Origin: Paenibacillus sp. FSL K6-1330
GTDB lineage: Bacteria; Bacillota; Bacilli; Paenibacillales; Paenibacillaceae
DNA: 64,000 nt
Direction of reading: 5' to 3'
Assembly (NCBI RefSeq): GCF_037976825.1
Contig: NZ_CP150269.1
Coordinates: forward strand, 4,167,501 to 4,231,500
Below, one piece after another: positions 1 to 8,978 of this stretch. A program made the position numbers and the translations under genes. Each line of letters starts with the position of its first letter. The first letter of the stretch is position 1. Below the pieces are notes generated by a model. That model searched no databases, was not told the DNA's origin, and saw only the letters and a list, made by a program, of their open reading frames with translations.

Positions 1-8
1 GCGACCCA

Positions 9-40
9 TTTAAAAATAGCTGTCGATTGAACTCGACAGC
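9..40 (-). terminator. Rho-independent terminator of glyA
   Basis: An inverted repeat with arms GCTGTCGA and TCGACAGC (19-26 and 33-40) is followed, in the leftward direction, by a T-rich run. It lies about 40 bases past the glyA stop codon. Confidence 0.7.
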
Positions 41-79
41 CATGAGTATTTGGCTACTAGCAGACTTAAAGCAAGACTA

Positions 80-1321
80 TTAAAGCCCGCCATATAAAGG
101 AAACTGAGAGATAATCTCACGTACACTTCCCAATATCTGATCTTTAACCGTCGAACTGTTCGGATTTTTAAAGGCAAGTCCAATCAGCTGGGCAACTTCT
201 TTCATTTCCTTGGGGCCCAATCCTCTTGATGTCATAGCAGGGGTTCCGAAGCGAATGCCACTCGTTACTAACGGGCTTGCCGTATCATGAGGAATTGCGT
301 TTTTATTAGCGGTAATCCCCACTTCATCAAGGATGGTTTCAGCTTCTTTTCCCGTAAGTCCAATCGTGCGCAAATCAACCAATACGATATGATTATCTGT
401 TCCTCCCGATACAACGGTTAACCCTTCATTCATTAGTGTTTCCGCTAGTACATTAGCATTTTCAATAGTTTTTTCCATATACGTTTTAAAATCCGGTTGC
501 AATGCCTCGCCTAGTGCAACCGCTTTGGCCGCGATGACATGCATAAGCGGGCCGCCTTGTGACCCAGGAAATATCGCTTTATCAATGGCTTGCGCCCATG
601 GCTTACGGCACATGATGACTCCGCCTCTTGGTCCTCGCAACGTTTTATGCGTTGTTGTCGTTACAAAATGCGCATGCGGTACCGGGTTGGGGTGCAAGCC
701 CGCAGCGACAATTCCCGCAATATGTGCCATATCCACAAAGAAAAGGGCTCCAACTTCGGCAGCAATTTGGGCAAACAACTCAAATTCAATTGTTCGAGGA
801 TAAGCACTTGCGCCAGCAACGATCATGCGGGGATGATGCTTATGAGCAAGTTTTCGCACTTGATCAAAGTCAATGCGTCCGGTTTGTTCATCGACACCAT
901 AAGGGACAAAATTGTAAAGTCTACCGGAAAAGTTCACCGGACTCCCGTGCGTTAAATGTCCACCATGGGATAAATTCATGCCCAAAATGGTGTCACCAGG
1001 CTTGACTGATGCAAAATAAACTCCCATATTCGCCTGCGCACCGGAGTGAGGCTGCACATTGGCATGTTCCGCACCAAAAAGCTCTTTGACACGGGAAGTG
1101 GCAAGCTCCTCTACGATATCAACATATTCACATCCGCCATAATATCTTTTTCCCGGATACCCTTCCGCATATTTGTTGGTCAGTACCGTACCTGTGGCTT
1201 CCATGACAGCCTGGCTTACAAAATTCTCCGATGCAATCAGTTCTATTGTATCCCGCTGCCGTATAAGTTCTTGCCGAATAGCATGTGCCACTGCTTTGTC
1301 TTGTTGTTCCAAATATTTCAT
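80..1321 (-). CDS. glyA: Serine hydroxymethyltransferase
   Basis: This is a PLP enzyme that interconverts serine plus tetrahydrofolate with glycine plus 5,10-methylene-tetrahydrofolate in the cytosol, feeding one-carbon metabolism. The protein is 413 aa, the normal family length, from the ATG at 1321. That start is preceded by GGAGGAGG, whereas the longer open frame upstream has no such site. The Schiff-base lysine is visible in [11 protein letters not shown] (K226), and the N-terminal IELIASENF signature is intact. Its immediate neighbour is a divergent MocR-type regulator, and the promoter region carries a box also found upstream of yggS. This suggests PLP- or glycine/serine-linked control rather than the usual housekeeping context; the control is inferred. 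Confidence 0.97.
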   Translation of the reverse strand: MKYLEQQDKAVAHAIRQELIRQRDTIELIASENFVSQAVMEATGTVLTNKYAEGYPGKRYYGGCEYVDIVEELATSRVKELFGAEHANVQPHSGAQANMGVYFASVKPGDTILGMNLSHGGHLTHGSPVNFSGRLYNFVPYGVDEQTGRIDFDQVRKLAHKHHPRMIVAGASAYPRTIEFELFAQIAAEVGALFFVDMAHIAGIVAAGLHPNPVPHAHFVTTTTHKTLRGPRGGVIMCRKPWAQAIDKAIFPGSQGGPLMHVIAAKAVALGEALQPDFKTYMEKTIENANVLAETLMNEGLTVVSGGTDNHIVLVDLRTIGLTGKEAETILDEVGITANKNAIPHDTASPLVTSGIRFGTPAMTSRGLGPKEMKEVAQLIGLAFKNPNSSTVKDQILGSVREIISQFPLYGGL

Positions 1322-1390
1322 GAACCCTCCTCCTCTCTGTATGCTCGTTTGTCTGCTTATATTGTGTTGTATAAGCAACGATTGTCATGA

Positions 1391-1453
1391 TAGTATATCA
1401 ATCAATGGAGTGTTATTTAATATCCATAAATCAGTAAATGGAGCAATCCATAA
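1391..1453 (-). promoter_or_regulatory. MocR-type operator/promoter box A (glyA side)
   Basis: This 63-bp box between glyA and the MocR gene aligns without gaps to the box at 5087-5149, with 47 of 63 identical positions by eye. It holds half-sites ATGGAG (1405), ATCCAT (1422) and ATCCAT (1446), so the direct pair is spaced 24 bp. Read leftward, TATACT (rc of 1392-1397) is a good -10 for glyA with a poor -35. This would suit activation by a MocR-type protein bound just upstream. Confidence 0.7.
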
Positions 1454-1472
1454 TAACATCAGAGGTGTATGT

Positions 1473-2903
1473 ATGCTAAAAGTTAACCGAGATGATGAAC
1501 GTCCCATCTGGCAGCAGCTTCTGGATCAAGCAATCCATAATATTACGACCGGAAAATGGCCGCCAGGCGAATTACTGCTCCCCTCCCGCGAACTCGCTCC
1601 ATTGATTGGCGTTTCCCGTTCAACCATACAGATTGTTTACGAGGAATTATTCAGCCGCGGGTACACCGTCACCTCTCGTCGCGGCGGGACAAGAGTTAGC
1701 GAATGGTCATATGCCTCACGTCCATCAGAGGATACGGCTACCCAAGGACCCGTCCTCCCTGAATTGCCCTTATTAAACGCTGCAGTTGGCCATTTACACA
1801 GTTGGTTCGGAGACAAAGAACATCGGAAAGTAGACATCGATTTCAGTCCCCATGAGCCTTATCTGGACGAACATTTTCAAAAGAATTGGAGACAATCTTT
1901 TTTACATGCGTCCACAGAAACAAACCTGGACAGTTGGGCTTACGGTAACGCTTATGGCTTCCTGCCGCTGCGAGAACAGATTCAACGTTATTTATCCCTT
2001 GAACGGGGCGTTCATGTGAATCTCGATCAAATCATATTAACTTCAGGCGCACAACATAGCATTGATCTAATCGCCCAAGCCCTTTTACATGAAGGAGATA
2101 CGGTTTCGGTTGAAGATCCCGGCTTCCCTGCTGCCTGGATGGCGCTGAATTATCGGCGTATGCAAGTTGTATCCGTTCCGGTCGATGAGTACGGGCTGTA
2201 TGTCGACCGCATTCACCCTCAATCCAAACTTGTGTTTGTTACGCCATCCCACCAGTGTGCGGTTGGAGTTATTATGTCGGAACCTCGCAGGCAACAATTG
2301 TTACATATGGCTGCTGAACAGCGGTTTTGGATTGTTGAGGACGATTACGACAGCGAATTTCGATATCGCGGCGACCCACTTCCAACCTTGTTCAGTCAGC
2401 GTCCTCAAAACACCTTGTACATGATGAGTTTTTCCAAAATGGTTGCTCCTGGAATTCGCATCTCGGCAATCATTGGTCCCAAAGAGGCTATTCGCCGGCT
2501 TGCCCAAGTTCAAGAACTAACCTATCGTCATCTTCCAATTATGGAGCAATTAACGCTTACTCATTTTATTAAACATGGTCATTTCATGCGCCATATGAGA
2601 CGAGTTCGAAATGTATATCGGCGCAGACACGAAGCTATGACGAAAGCTATCATCGCGACGGGTCTGAATGAACACTTTACACTAAGCGGCGTAGAAACAG
2701 GGCTGCATATGCTTCTTGAGGCAGAACCATCGTTTGACGAAGAAGCCATGACGAAGTTAGCGCTCGAAAAAGGTATTCGTGTTTATCCGCTTAGCACGTA
2801 TGGTTTGGAAAGCAATCGAAAAGGATGGGTACTGGGTTTTGCTAAAATAGATGAAGCTGCCATTGAAGAAGGCATTTATCGTCTCGCGGGGTTGCTTTTA
2901 TAA
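1473..2903 (+). CDS. MocR/PdxR-type transcriptional regulator (GntR wHTH plus aminotransferase fold)
   Basis: This is a 476-aa MocR-family regulator. Residues 1-80 form a GntR winged helix (PLPSRELAPLIGVSRSTIQ), and residues about 115-470 form a type I aminotransferase-like domain. The PLP-binding lysine is in MMSFSKMVAPG (K322), and the SGAQ and EDDYDSEFR motifs are present. The ATG at 1473 follows AGAGGTG; the long upstream extension of the open frame runs through the glyA promoter and is rejected. The gene is divergent from glyA. MocR proteins typically sense PLP or an amino-acid/PLP adduct. The shared boxes upstream of glyA and of yggS-benE are its likely targets. It is more PdxR/GabR-like than an enzyme, although activity as an aminotransferase cannot be excluded from sequence. 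Confidence 0.93.
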   Translation: MLKVNRDDERPIWQQLLDQAIHNITTGKWPPGELLLPSRELAPLIGVSRSTIQIVYEELFSRGYTVTSRRGGTRVSEWSYASRPSEDTATQGPVLPELPLLNAAVGHLHSWFGDKEHRKVDIDFSPHEPYLDEHFQKNWRQSFLHASTETNLDSWAYGNAYGFLPLREQIQRYLSLERGVHVNLDQIILTSGAQHSIDLIAQALLHEGDTVSVEDPGFPAAWMALNYRRMQVVSVPVDEYGLYVDRIHPQSKLVFVTPSHQCAVGVIMSEPRRQQLLHMAAEQRFWIVEDDYDSEFRYRGDPLPTLFSQRPQNTLYMMSFSKMVAPGIRISAIIGPKEAIRRLAQVQELTYRHLPIMEQLTLTHFIKHGHFMRHMRRVRNVYRRRHEAMTKAIIATGLNEHFTLSGVETGLHMLLEAEPSFDEEAMTKLALEKGIRVYPLSTYGLESNRKGWVLGFAKIDEAAIEEGIYRLAGLLL

Positions 2904-2964
2904 TACCAACAACCTCGCACCCGTCTTTTGACCCGCGCTATCCCTGTTTTCATGTTCCCACCTT

Positions 2965-4197
2965 CTATTGTTTTGGTTCCGCTTGCTGTACTCCGCTTGA
3001 TCTGTATTGCTTTTTATGAAATTTCCCATGAATCAATAGATGTGCTGCCAAACCCGCAACAAGTCCCCAAAATGCGCCACCGACGCCAAGTAGAGTGACA
3101 TTCGCGGCTGTCGCTAAGAACGTAATCAATGCAGTCTCCCGTCCCTTGGGATCCGTTAAAGCATTGGCAAGACTACCACCAATGGTGCCAAGCAATGCCA
3201 ATCCCGCTAATGTCGCGATAAAGGTAGCCGGCAGAATCAAAAACAGAGCAGCCAACGTCACGCCAAAAATGCCGACAACAATATAGAAAATGCCACATGC
3301 AATGCCTGCAATATAGCGTTTTGTGGAATCCTCATGCGCATCTTTCCCTGTGCAAATCGCTGCCGTAATGGCTGCTACATTAAAAGCATGCGAGCCAAAA
3401 GGTGCTGCAAGAAGTGAACCCAGACCCGTTACGGTCAAAATCGGATTTGCGCTCGTCTTAAACCCGTCATTCCGCAAAACGAGCATTCCAGGCATGTATT
3501 GTCCTGTCAAAGTAATAATAAACAGCGGCAATGCAACACCTAATGTAGCATGTAGTGAAAACTCCGGAACGACAAATACCGGTGATGCAATCGCCAAGTG
3601 GATCGTGCTGAAATCCGCTATTCCCATAACAATCAAATAAATCAGTCCGATGGCCAGTATGCCAACAATCGCATAGCGGGATGTAAACCGTCTTAACACG
3701 ATATAAGCGGCAAACAGGACAACGACAAGCAATGGATCAACTTTCGCTCCCCCAAAAGCTGAAATGCCAAACTGCAGTAAAATGCCTGCTAGTAGTCCAG
3801 AAGCAATACCTGAAGGAATAAGCCGGACAAATCGTTCGAACATGCCCGATAATCCTAAAACAATAAATCCTACGGCAGAGATTATGTAAGCTCCAATGGC
3901 TTCCGGATAAGGGGTTACCGCTAAGGCCGAAACGAGAAAAGCCACGCCTGGTGTTGACCAAGCCGTAATAATCGGTTCCCGGTAACGATAACTTAGCCAG
4001 ATCCCGGTTATGCCCACTCCAATGGAGATGGACCAAATCCAGGAAGCGGTCATTTCGGGACTTAAACCCGCGACTTTTGCTGCCTGAAACACGAGAATAA
4101 AGGTGCCTCCATAGTTGACAATGACAGATATTAAAGCGGCTATGGTTGGCGATATCAAATCGCGGCCGCGCAGCGAAGGGGATGTTGTTGTATTCAT
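2965..4197 (-). CDS. BenE-family transporter (benzoate/H+ symporter family)
   Basis: This 410-aa polytopic membrane protein has about 12 hydrophobic segments and the BenE family layout (N-terminal SVIVNYGGTFILVFQAA, central FGSHAFNVAAITAAI). Members are called benzoate symporters, but many have unknown substrates. It starts at an ATG with GGAGAA seven bases upstream. It follows yggS by 21 bp on the same strand, so the two are very probably co-transcribed from the box at 5087-5149. Given the MocR/PLP context, the substrate may be a B6 vitamer or an amino acid-derived compound rather than benzoate; this is inference. No terminator was seen in the 60-bp gap to the convergent MocR gene. Confidence 0.85.
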   Translation of the reverse strand: MNTTTSPSLRGRDLISPTIAALISVIVNYGGTFILVFQAAKVAGLSPEMTASWIWSISIGVGITGIWLSYRYREPIITAWSTPGVAFLVSALAVTPYPEAIGAYIISAVGFIVLGLSGMFERFVRLIPSGIASGLLAGILLQFGISAFGGAKVDPLLVVVLFAAYIVLRRFTSRYAIVGILAIGLIYLIVMGIADFSTIHLAIASPVFVVPEFSLHATLGVALPLFIITLTGQYMPGMLVLRNDGFKTSANPILTVTGLGSLLAAPFGSHAFNVAAITAAICTGKDAHEDSTKRYIAGIACGIFYIVVGIFGVTLAALFLILPATFIATLAGLALLGTIGGSLANALTDPKGRETALITFLATAANVTLLGVGGAFWGLVAGLAAHLLIHGKFHKKQYRSSGVQQAEPKQ

Positions 4198-4218
4198 GAG
4201 TGTTCTCCTGCCTTTCTC

Positions 4219-4962
4219 CTAATCGTCCTGTTGCGCGTGTTCGTTCCAGTAATAGCTGTCCGGCAAGTAACGCTGGCCGAATACGCTTGTCCCTACACGG
4301 ATGATGGTAGCTCCCTCCTCGATGGCCACCTTATAATCACCGGACATGCCCATCGAGAGGATATCCATTTGCACACGAGGGAAATTTTTCTCTCTGATTT
4401 GTGTTTGAATACATTTTAGTAACCGGAAGCAATGCCGGGTCTCATCGTTGGTTGCATTCAGTTTGCCAATCGTCATTAAGCCTTTCACGTTTAACGTTTC
4501 GAACTGGGACAACTGTTCTACCAACTCCACTGCCATTTCCGGAGGAGCACCAAATTTACTTTCTTCATAGGACGTGTTGATTTGCACCAAAACATCCATG
4601 GTTTTGTTCTCTTTAACGAGCTGATGGTGAAGGGCCTGCCCCAGTTTCAAACGGTCCACAGAATGAATGAGCGTAACATATTTGACAACGTCCTTCACTT
4701 TATTCGTTTGCAAATGTCCGATAAAATGCCACTCTACCTGATTGAACTGCTGCATAAGCGGAAATTTGCCCCGTAGTTCTTGTGCTTTGTTTTCCCCGAA
4801 TAGAGTCTCCCCCGCTTGTATAGCCATTTGCAATTTTTCAAGCGGTACGGTTTTGGTTGCCAACAACAATTTCACGTCCTCTATCTGGCGACCCGATGCT
4901 TGGCATGCCAATTCCATCTGCTGCTTCACGGTTTTGAGATTCTCTTCAACGAAATGCTCCAT
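4219..4962 (-). CDS. YggS/PLPBP-family pyridoxal phosphate homeostasis protein
   Basis: This 247-aa single-domain protein has the fold of the alanine racemase N-terminal barrel. The PLP lysine lies in LLLATKTVP (K37), and the family motifs FGENKAQEL, WHFIGHLQTNK and LSMGMSGDY are intact. Proteins of this family bind PLP without known catalysis and buffer free PLP, with effects on amino-acid metabolism. GGGGAG stands five bases before the ATG. It is the first gene of the yggS-benE unit. In Firmicutes the usual yggS copy sits near the division genes (ylmE), so this copy in a MocR/glyA context is probably a second paralogue under specific control. Confidence 0.93.
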   Translation of the reverse strand: MEHFVEENLKTVKQQMELACQASGRQIEDVKLLLATKTVPLEKLQMAIQAGETLFGENKAQELRGKFPLMQQFNQVEWHFIGHLQTNKVKDVVKYVTLIHSVDRLKLGQALHHQLVKENKTMDVLVQINTSYEESKFGAPPEMAVELVEQLSQFETLNVKGLMTIGKLNATNDETRHCFRLLKCIQTQIREKNFPRVQMDILSMGMSGDYKVAIEEGATIIRVGTSVFGQRYLPDSYYWNEHAQQDD

Positions 4963-5086
4963 GTCTTCTCCCCTTTCTGCTGCACGTACAAGTCCATCAT
5001 GACAACCTGCACGCTATTCAAAATTAAGTCCTGTTGTCATCCGCTTCTTAGAGCCATTCGACTCTCCTCCTTCTCTATGTTTACGC

Positions 5087-5149
5087 TAGTATATCAACAG
5101 ATGGATTGTGGATATATATCCAAAACTGATGTAATCGAGCAATCCATAA
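5087..5149 (-). promoter_or_regulatory. MocR-type operator/promoter box B (yggS side)
   Basis: This is the second copy of the 63-bp box. TAGTATATCA at its left end and GAGCAATCCATAA at its right end are identical to box A. Half-sites ATGGAT (5101), ATCCAA (5118) and ATCCAT (5142) keep exactly the 17- and 24-bp spacings of box A. The -10 TATACT points left toward yggS, 125 bp from its start codon. Confidence 0.7.
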
Positions 5150-5181
5150 AAGCGCACATTCCATTCCAACATCTTAGAAAG

Positions 5182-5220
5182 AAAAAAAACGAACTCATTC
5201 CCTGAGAGGAATGGTTCGTT
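5182..5220 (-). terminator. Rho-independent terminator of the DUF4179 gene
   Basis: The hairpin is AACGAAC-CATTCC against GGAATG-GTTCGTT, and in the leftward direction it is followed by an uninterrupted run of eight T. It begins a few bases after the stop codon of the gene at 5226. Confidence 0.85.
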
Positions 5221-5225
5221 TGTTT

Positions 5226-6701
5226 CTACTGTTTTATGAATACGGACCATTCAGGGTCTTTGTATCGTTTATCCACCACTTCCCTTACCAGTATAAGTTC
5301 CTCCGGAATCTGATCTAAACCCGGAATCCGGAATTCATAAGGCTGCTGTGTGTTACGATCCCCCATGCTGATAAATCCCTCTCTCCAATGATCAGTCAGA
5401 GTATTTACGAATGATGATGCTCCCCTCATAGTTACCTCATACTGCTTGCCTGCTGAATCATAGGCTTTCCATTCCTCGTGTCTTATTTCATTTTCCATTT
5501 CCCCGTAGAATGAGACAGCCATTTCAGAGATTCCGTCGCCGCTTTGCGATTCCTCAAGCGAAGTCCCAACCAACTCCACTCTATCATTCAATATTTTAAA
5601 GGCTTTGGGCTCGGTCAGCTGCGACGGTTTAAAGGAAACCCTGCTTCCGTCCTTTTCCGCGACCGAGTATCCATCCAGGACAAAACGGTACGGTTCATGC
5701 TCAGGCAGGTACTTGAACGTATAACTCCAACGCATTTTTCCGTTTCCTATCACTCTATGATCAGATGTCATCAGGCTGTTCATGTACCCCATTTTTCTCG
5801 GATTCATCGAATGAATCTCTTCTCCTTCTATGGTTTCGAAATGATAGCTTAGCATCTGCTTTTCCCATAAATCACCGGGGGATCTTCCCATTGCTTCATC
5901 ATCAAGCTCGGTCTCCAGTTCGAACCGTACTCCTTGTACCATTCTCGTCAGCCTTTTTAATGTGATCGTCATGCCGTTCGGCGTTGTGTAGCTGCCAGAC
6001 AATTCCTCTATTTTGGTCTGCTTGTTTGCTTCTTTCATATCCATGTCAAAGATAAAGTTCCAATTTCCTTCTATTGATGGTTCGTTCCTTTGTCCAAGCG
6101 TCCCAATATTCCCTTCTATCGTAATCTTGTCTGTTTGCAGCGGCTCACTAAAGAAAGCAACCATATAATAAAAATCGCTCGTGTACCCCATATCGTACAT
6201 GCTGCCTACTTCGTTTCCTTTGTCATCTTTGATCGTAATCTTGTTCGGATCAATAAGGGCAAGCTTGTTGCGATCATGCTTCCCTTTTCTATCAAAAAGT
6301 TGAAGAGCAATCGTCACTCGGGTTGGATCCGCAACAGCTTCATCAATGACCAGCGTGTAACCTTCGTCCTTCACTTTAATATGGGGATCATGCACCAGTC
6401 CCAATTCTTGGGCTCGCAGGAGTCCGATATCCGAGTTGTCCTTGGCAAATAAAGACCTGAGCATTTCGGCAAATGTCGGCACTGTAAAGATTGAAACCGT
6501 ACCTAGGACGAAAATGAGGGCTATAACTGCTGCTGCCCATCTCCATCGTTTAAGGGGATATTGCTTTTTCATATTCTGCTTAGAAAGTGAGGAAAGCGTG
6601 TTATCCACAGCAAGCTGTACTGTATCAGGAATGACCAAGTCTTGTGTTTTGGACTTTAACAATTGTTTAAGCTCGCGGTCGACCGGATCATGATAATTCA
6701 T
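5226..6701 (-). CDS. DUF4179 domain protein, putative anti-sigma factor
   Basis: This 491-aa protein has a short cytosolic N-terminus (about 50 residues), one membrane segment (about 54-74) and a large extracytoplasmic part resembling DUF4179 followed by a DUF5643-like region. The gene overlaps the ECF sigma gene upstream by 14 bp and is thus translationally coupled to it. That arrangement is typical of RsiV/RsiX-like anti-sigma proteins that hold the sigma factor at the membrane. No zinc-binding HxxxCxxC motif is visible in the N-terminus, so the mode of sigma binding is unclear. It is paralogous in layout to the protein at 20743-22140. Function is inferred from context and topology. Confidence 0.8.
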   Translation of the reverse strand: MNYHDPVDRELKQLLKSKTQDLVIPDTVQLAVDNTLSSLSKQNMKKQYPLKRWRWAAAVIALIFVLGTVSIFTVPTFAEMLRSLFAKDNSDIGLLRAQELGLVHDPHIKVKDEGYTLVIDEAVADPTRVTIALQLFDRKGKHDRNKLALIDPNKITIKDDKGNEVGSMYDMGYTSDFYYMVAFFSEPLQTDKITIEGNIGTLGQRNEPSIEGNWNFIFDMDMKEANKQTKIEELSGSYTTPNGMTITLKRLTRMVQGVRFELETELDDEAMGRSPGDLWEKQMLSYHFETIEGEEIHSMNPRKMGYMNSLMTSDHRVIGNGKMRWSYTFKYLPEHEPYRFVLDGYSVAEKDGSRVSFKPSQLTEPKAFKILNDRVELVGTSLEESQSGDGISEMAVSFYGEMENEIRHEEWKAYDSAGKQYEVTMRGASSFVNTLTDHWREGFISMGDRNTQQPYEFRIPGLDQIPEELILVREVVDKRYKDPEWSVFIKQ

Positions 6702-7215
6702 ATTTGGCTTCTCCTTCCCCTAGGACGAGCTCGGATAATTGCTGTCTAGCCCTGAATAAACGTGATTTTACTGTTCCTTCGGAAACTTCAAGCACTTTGG
6801 ATATTTCCTTGACCGATAAATCCTCGATATAAAAAAGCGTCACGATGGTTTGAAGCTGTTCATCCAGTTTGTCAATCACCTCAAACAGCTCGATTTGTTC
6901 ATAATCACCCTTATATGATGTCTTTCTCATATCATAAGGGACAGGGTGTACTTGTTTCTTTTTCTTAATAATCCGATTACACTCGTTGATCAAAATTCGA
7001 ATAATCCATGTTTTAAAATAAGCCGGCTTTTTCAGTGTATGTACATTAGAAAAAGCTTTAGCAATCGTCTCCTGCATCGCATCTGCACAATCTTCGTCGT
7101 TTTTAACGATGGATCTTGCTATAACAAATAGGCTTTGTTGAACAGCTTTTATTAAGTACATGAAAGCTTCCTTATCCCCTTGTCTTGCTAGCTCTGCTTT
7201 CTCTGGTAAATCCAC
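6688..7215 (-). CDS. ECF (sigma-70 family) RNA polymerase sigma factor
   Basis: This 175-aa sigma factor has region 2 (DCADAMQETIAKAFSN, KTWIIRILINECNR) and region 4 (VKEISKVLEVSEGTVKSRL). It resembles the SigV/SigW-like group of Bacillota. It starts with GTG at 7215, behind GGGGAA. The stop overlaps the start of the DUF4179 gene, so the pair forms a sigma/anti-sigma operon ending at the terminator at 5182-5220. ECF systems with DUF4179 partners usually answer cell-envelope stress, but the inducing signal cannot be read here. Confidence 0.93.
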   Translation of the reverse strand: MDLPEKAELARQGDKEAFMYLIKAVQQSLFVIARSIVKNDEDCADAMQETIAKAFSNVHTLKKPAYFKTWIIRILINECNRIIKKKKQVHPVPYDMRKTSYKGDYEQIELFEVIDKLDEQLQTIVTLFYIEDLSVKEISKVLEVSEGTVKSRLFRARQQLSELVLGEGEAKYELS

Positions 7216-7282
7216 GCGTAGTTCCCCTTTCCCCTCAAGTCCTTCTTCTAATTAGATCATCAAAGACTTGATCTGGTTCACA

Positions 7283-7310
7283 AGAAAAACACGACCTGTT
7301 GAAGGTCGTG
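7283..7310 (-). terminator. Hairpin with T-tract upstream of the ECF sigma gene
   Basis: CACGACCT and AAGGTCGTG (7290-7310) form a stem, and leftward it is followed by TTTTTCTTG. It is either a second terminator for the lipoprotein gene to the right or an attenuator in the leader of the sigma gene. Confidence 0.6.
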
Positions 7311-7400
7311 CTTAACACAGGCGGTAATATTCTCGAAGTCGCATTCAGATTTAGGCGCCGGTTGCCTTTGCAAGCTACACCCCTAAAGTGTCATCCTATA

Positions 7401-7435
7401 CTTAAAAGGCAGCCGATCATACTGGCGGCTGCCTT
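7401..7435 (-). terminator. Rho-independent terminator of the lipoprotein gene
   Basis: The ten-base-pair stem AAGGCAGCCG/CGGCTGCCTT (7406-7415, 7426-7435) is followed leftward by TTTTAAG. It lies 54 bases past the stop codon at 7489. Confidence 0.8.
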
Positions 7436-7488
7436 CAACTTATTATTCAGCTATGGTTCCCGTTCGCTTAGATAGGCTTAACAAGGGC

Positions 7489-8046
7489 TTATATCTGTTC
7501 CTTTTCCTTCATCCATTCTTTATATTCTGGTAAAGTATATTCGTCAGTTTTTACGACGGTCCAATGGTTGTTCTTATGTTCTAAGAACAGCTTAATTAAA
7601 TATTCCCCTCCGGACTCATCAAAATCATCTCTCAAACAAATCATACTTGCATGAATAAGAACTTCCACGTTATTATCGTTTATCGATTTCACTTTAATTC
7701 GTTCATCATCTTCAATATTATAATTGGCATCCAACAAGTTAACATTTTGATTTAAGGATTCAACCTCATATTTCTCAATATTAACACCTTGCTTGTGGTC
7801 AATATTTTCTTTTAGATCTGGGTAATGATCCCACAAAATATGAATATCCTTGTTAACCACGGCTTGTGTTCTATAATACATGTACTCTCTGACTGGCGTT
7901 ATATATTTCACCCAATCCGATGGTTCTGGCTCCACAAAACCTTCTATTTCTAATTCATTAGTGAGGTTTTCTGTTGAGGTCGTATTTTGCTGACACCCGA
8001 TTAAAGATACGAAGAGTACAATCAATATACTTCTTAAAAGAATCAT
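7489..8046 (-). CDS. Putative lipoprotein of unknown function
   Basis: This protein of about 185 aa has an N-terminal signal peptide and lipobox LIGC, so it should be lipid-anchored outside the membrane. The ATG at 8046 (or the adjacent one at 8049) follows GGGGGAG at good spacing; the longer frame starting at 8064 has no ribosome site. The mature part is acidic and charged, with no domain I can name. It is monocistronic, with a terminator at 7401-7435. Confidence 0.75.
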   Translation of the reverse strand: MILLRSILIVLFVSLIGCQQNTTSTENLTNELEIEGFVEPEPSDWVKYITPVREYMYYRTQAVVNKDIHILWDHYPDLKENIDHKQGVNIEKYEVESLNQNVNLLDANYNIEDDERIKVKSINDNNVEVLIHASMICLRDDFDESGGEYLIKLFLEHKNNHWTVVKTDEYTLPEYKEWMKEKEQI

Positions 8047-8160
8047 CATACTCTCCCCCTTCATTATATGACGATCTTAATTTCCATAAGTTGCAACGTT
8101 AAATTACCCTTTCGCTCTCCTGACCATTAGTTAAATAACTTTACACGTTAACGCACTCGT

Positions 8161-8454
8161 TTAACTATAGTGTGGAAACTGATCGCACATAAAAAGAGAC
8201 ATTGCTTCCTTCAAGTTTTTATTCTGGCTCATATATTCAAATAAGATGGTCGATGTGAGCACCGTTTCAGAATCTTCGATATGAATATTCCAGCAAGTTG
8301 GCTCCTCTTGGTTATTACTTTCCCTTACGATGCCATATGCTACACCTAACTTATCGATCATCTCATGAAGAATCTGATCCACTTCGCTGATCCATTGATC
8401 ATTATCAATCTCACTATTTTCCTGAGAATTACCAATATTGCAGTTGTCCATCAT
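8161..8454 (-). CDS. Hypothetical protein, 97 aa
   Basis: A small acidic soluble protein with no recognised domain. AGGAGGG precedes the paired ATG codons at 8454 and 8451, which supports real translation. No signal peptide or membrane segment is visible. It lies alone between the lipoprotein gene and a yozG-like regulator, on the same strand but with spacers of about 110 and 300 bp. Confidence 0.6.
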   Translation of the reverse strand: MMDNCNIGNSQENSEIDNDQWISEVDQILHEMIDKLGVAYGIVRESNNQEEPTCWNIHIEDSETVLTSTILFEYMSQNKNLKEAMSLFMCDQFPHYS

Positions 8455-8753
8455 ACCTTACCCTCCTCATGTACACACGATAGATGTTTCACGAGCCTTT
8501 GTTTGTTGAACTTTCGTTTTCGTTACTAAAACAAAAAAATCTTCGATAATTACTCCCCGAATCAAGTATCGAGCCCCTCTTCAATTGTTCTTGCCAACAA
8601 TATTACCACATACTGGGGGCAGTGATCCTTGCCTGCTATGCAAACCAAACTGCATGTCAGTTTATTGTTTCGATGCTGTTCCCCATCAGACATTCATCTC
8701 ATCAACTATGAATCACCAAAATGGCGATTTTTTGCGTCCTTGCTTTATGATCC
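8455..8753. other. Spacer without recognisable gene
   Basis: About 300 bp between the 97-aa gene and the XRE gene. Open frames here are only antisense extensions from the neighbouring genes. No convincing hairpin or remnant was seen. Confidence 0.4.
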
Positions 8754-8969
8754 TTACGTGTTCTCGTCACTTTTGTATTCTAAAATATCTCCAGGTTGGC
8801 ATTCCAGCGCTTTGCAAATGGCTTCTAAAGTTGAAAGCCTAATGGCTTTGGCCTTTCCATTTTTCAATATAGAAAGGTTAGCCATTGTTATTCCAACCCT
8901 CTCCGAAAGTTCGGTTACGCTCATTTTTCGCTTAGCCAGCATGACATCAATATTGATTATAATCGCCAT
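8754..8969 (-). CDS. Small XRE/Cro-type regulator (YozG-like)
   Basis: This 71-aa protein is essentially one helix-turn-helix (MSVTELSERVGITMANLSIL, then LSTLEAICKALECQPGDIL), the layout of YozG-type regulators. The ATG at 8969 has GAGGTG at good spacing, and it begins nine bases after the stop of the DUF2975 gene, so the two are co-translated. In Bacillus the same pairing (yozG with the DUF2975 protein yoaS) is common. It probably autoregulates the pair. Confidence 0.88.
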   Translation of the reverse strand: MAIIINIDVMLAKRKMSVTELSERVGITMANLSILKNGKAKAIRLSTLEAICKALECQPGDILEYKSDENT

Positions 8970-8978
8970 AGTATCACC

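Noticed and set aside
1173..1472. 100-residue N-terminal extension of the MocR protein
   Set aside because: It reads through the glyA 5' end and the shared promoter box. The winged helix begins directly at 1473.
80..1500. Glycine riboswitch upstream of glyA
   Set aside because: The glyA leader between the -10 and the start codon is only about 70 bases, with no tandem aptamer-like structure. The shared MocR box explains the region better.
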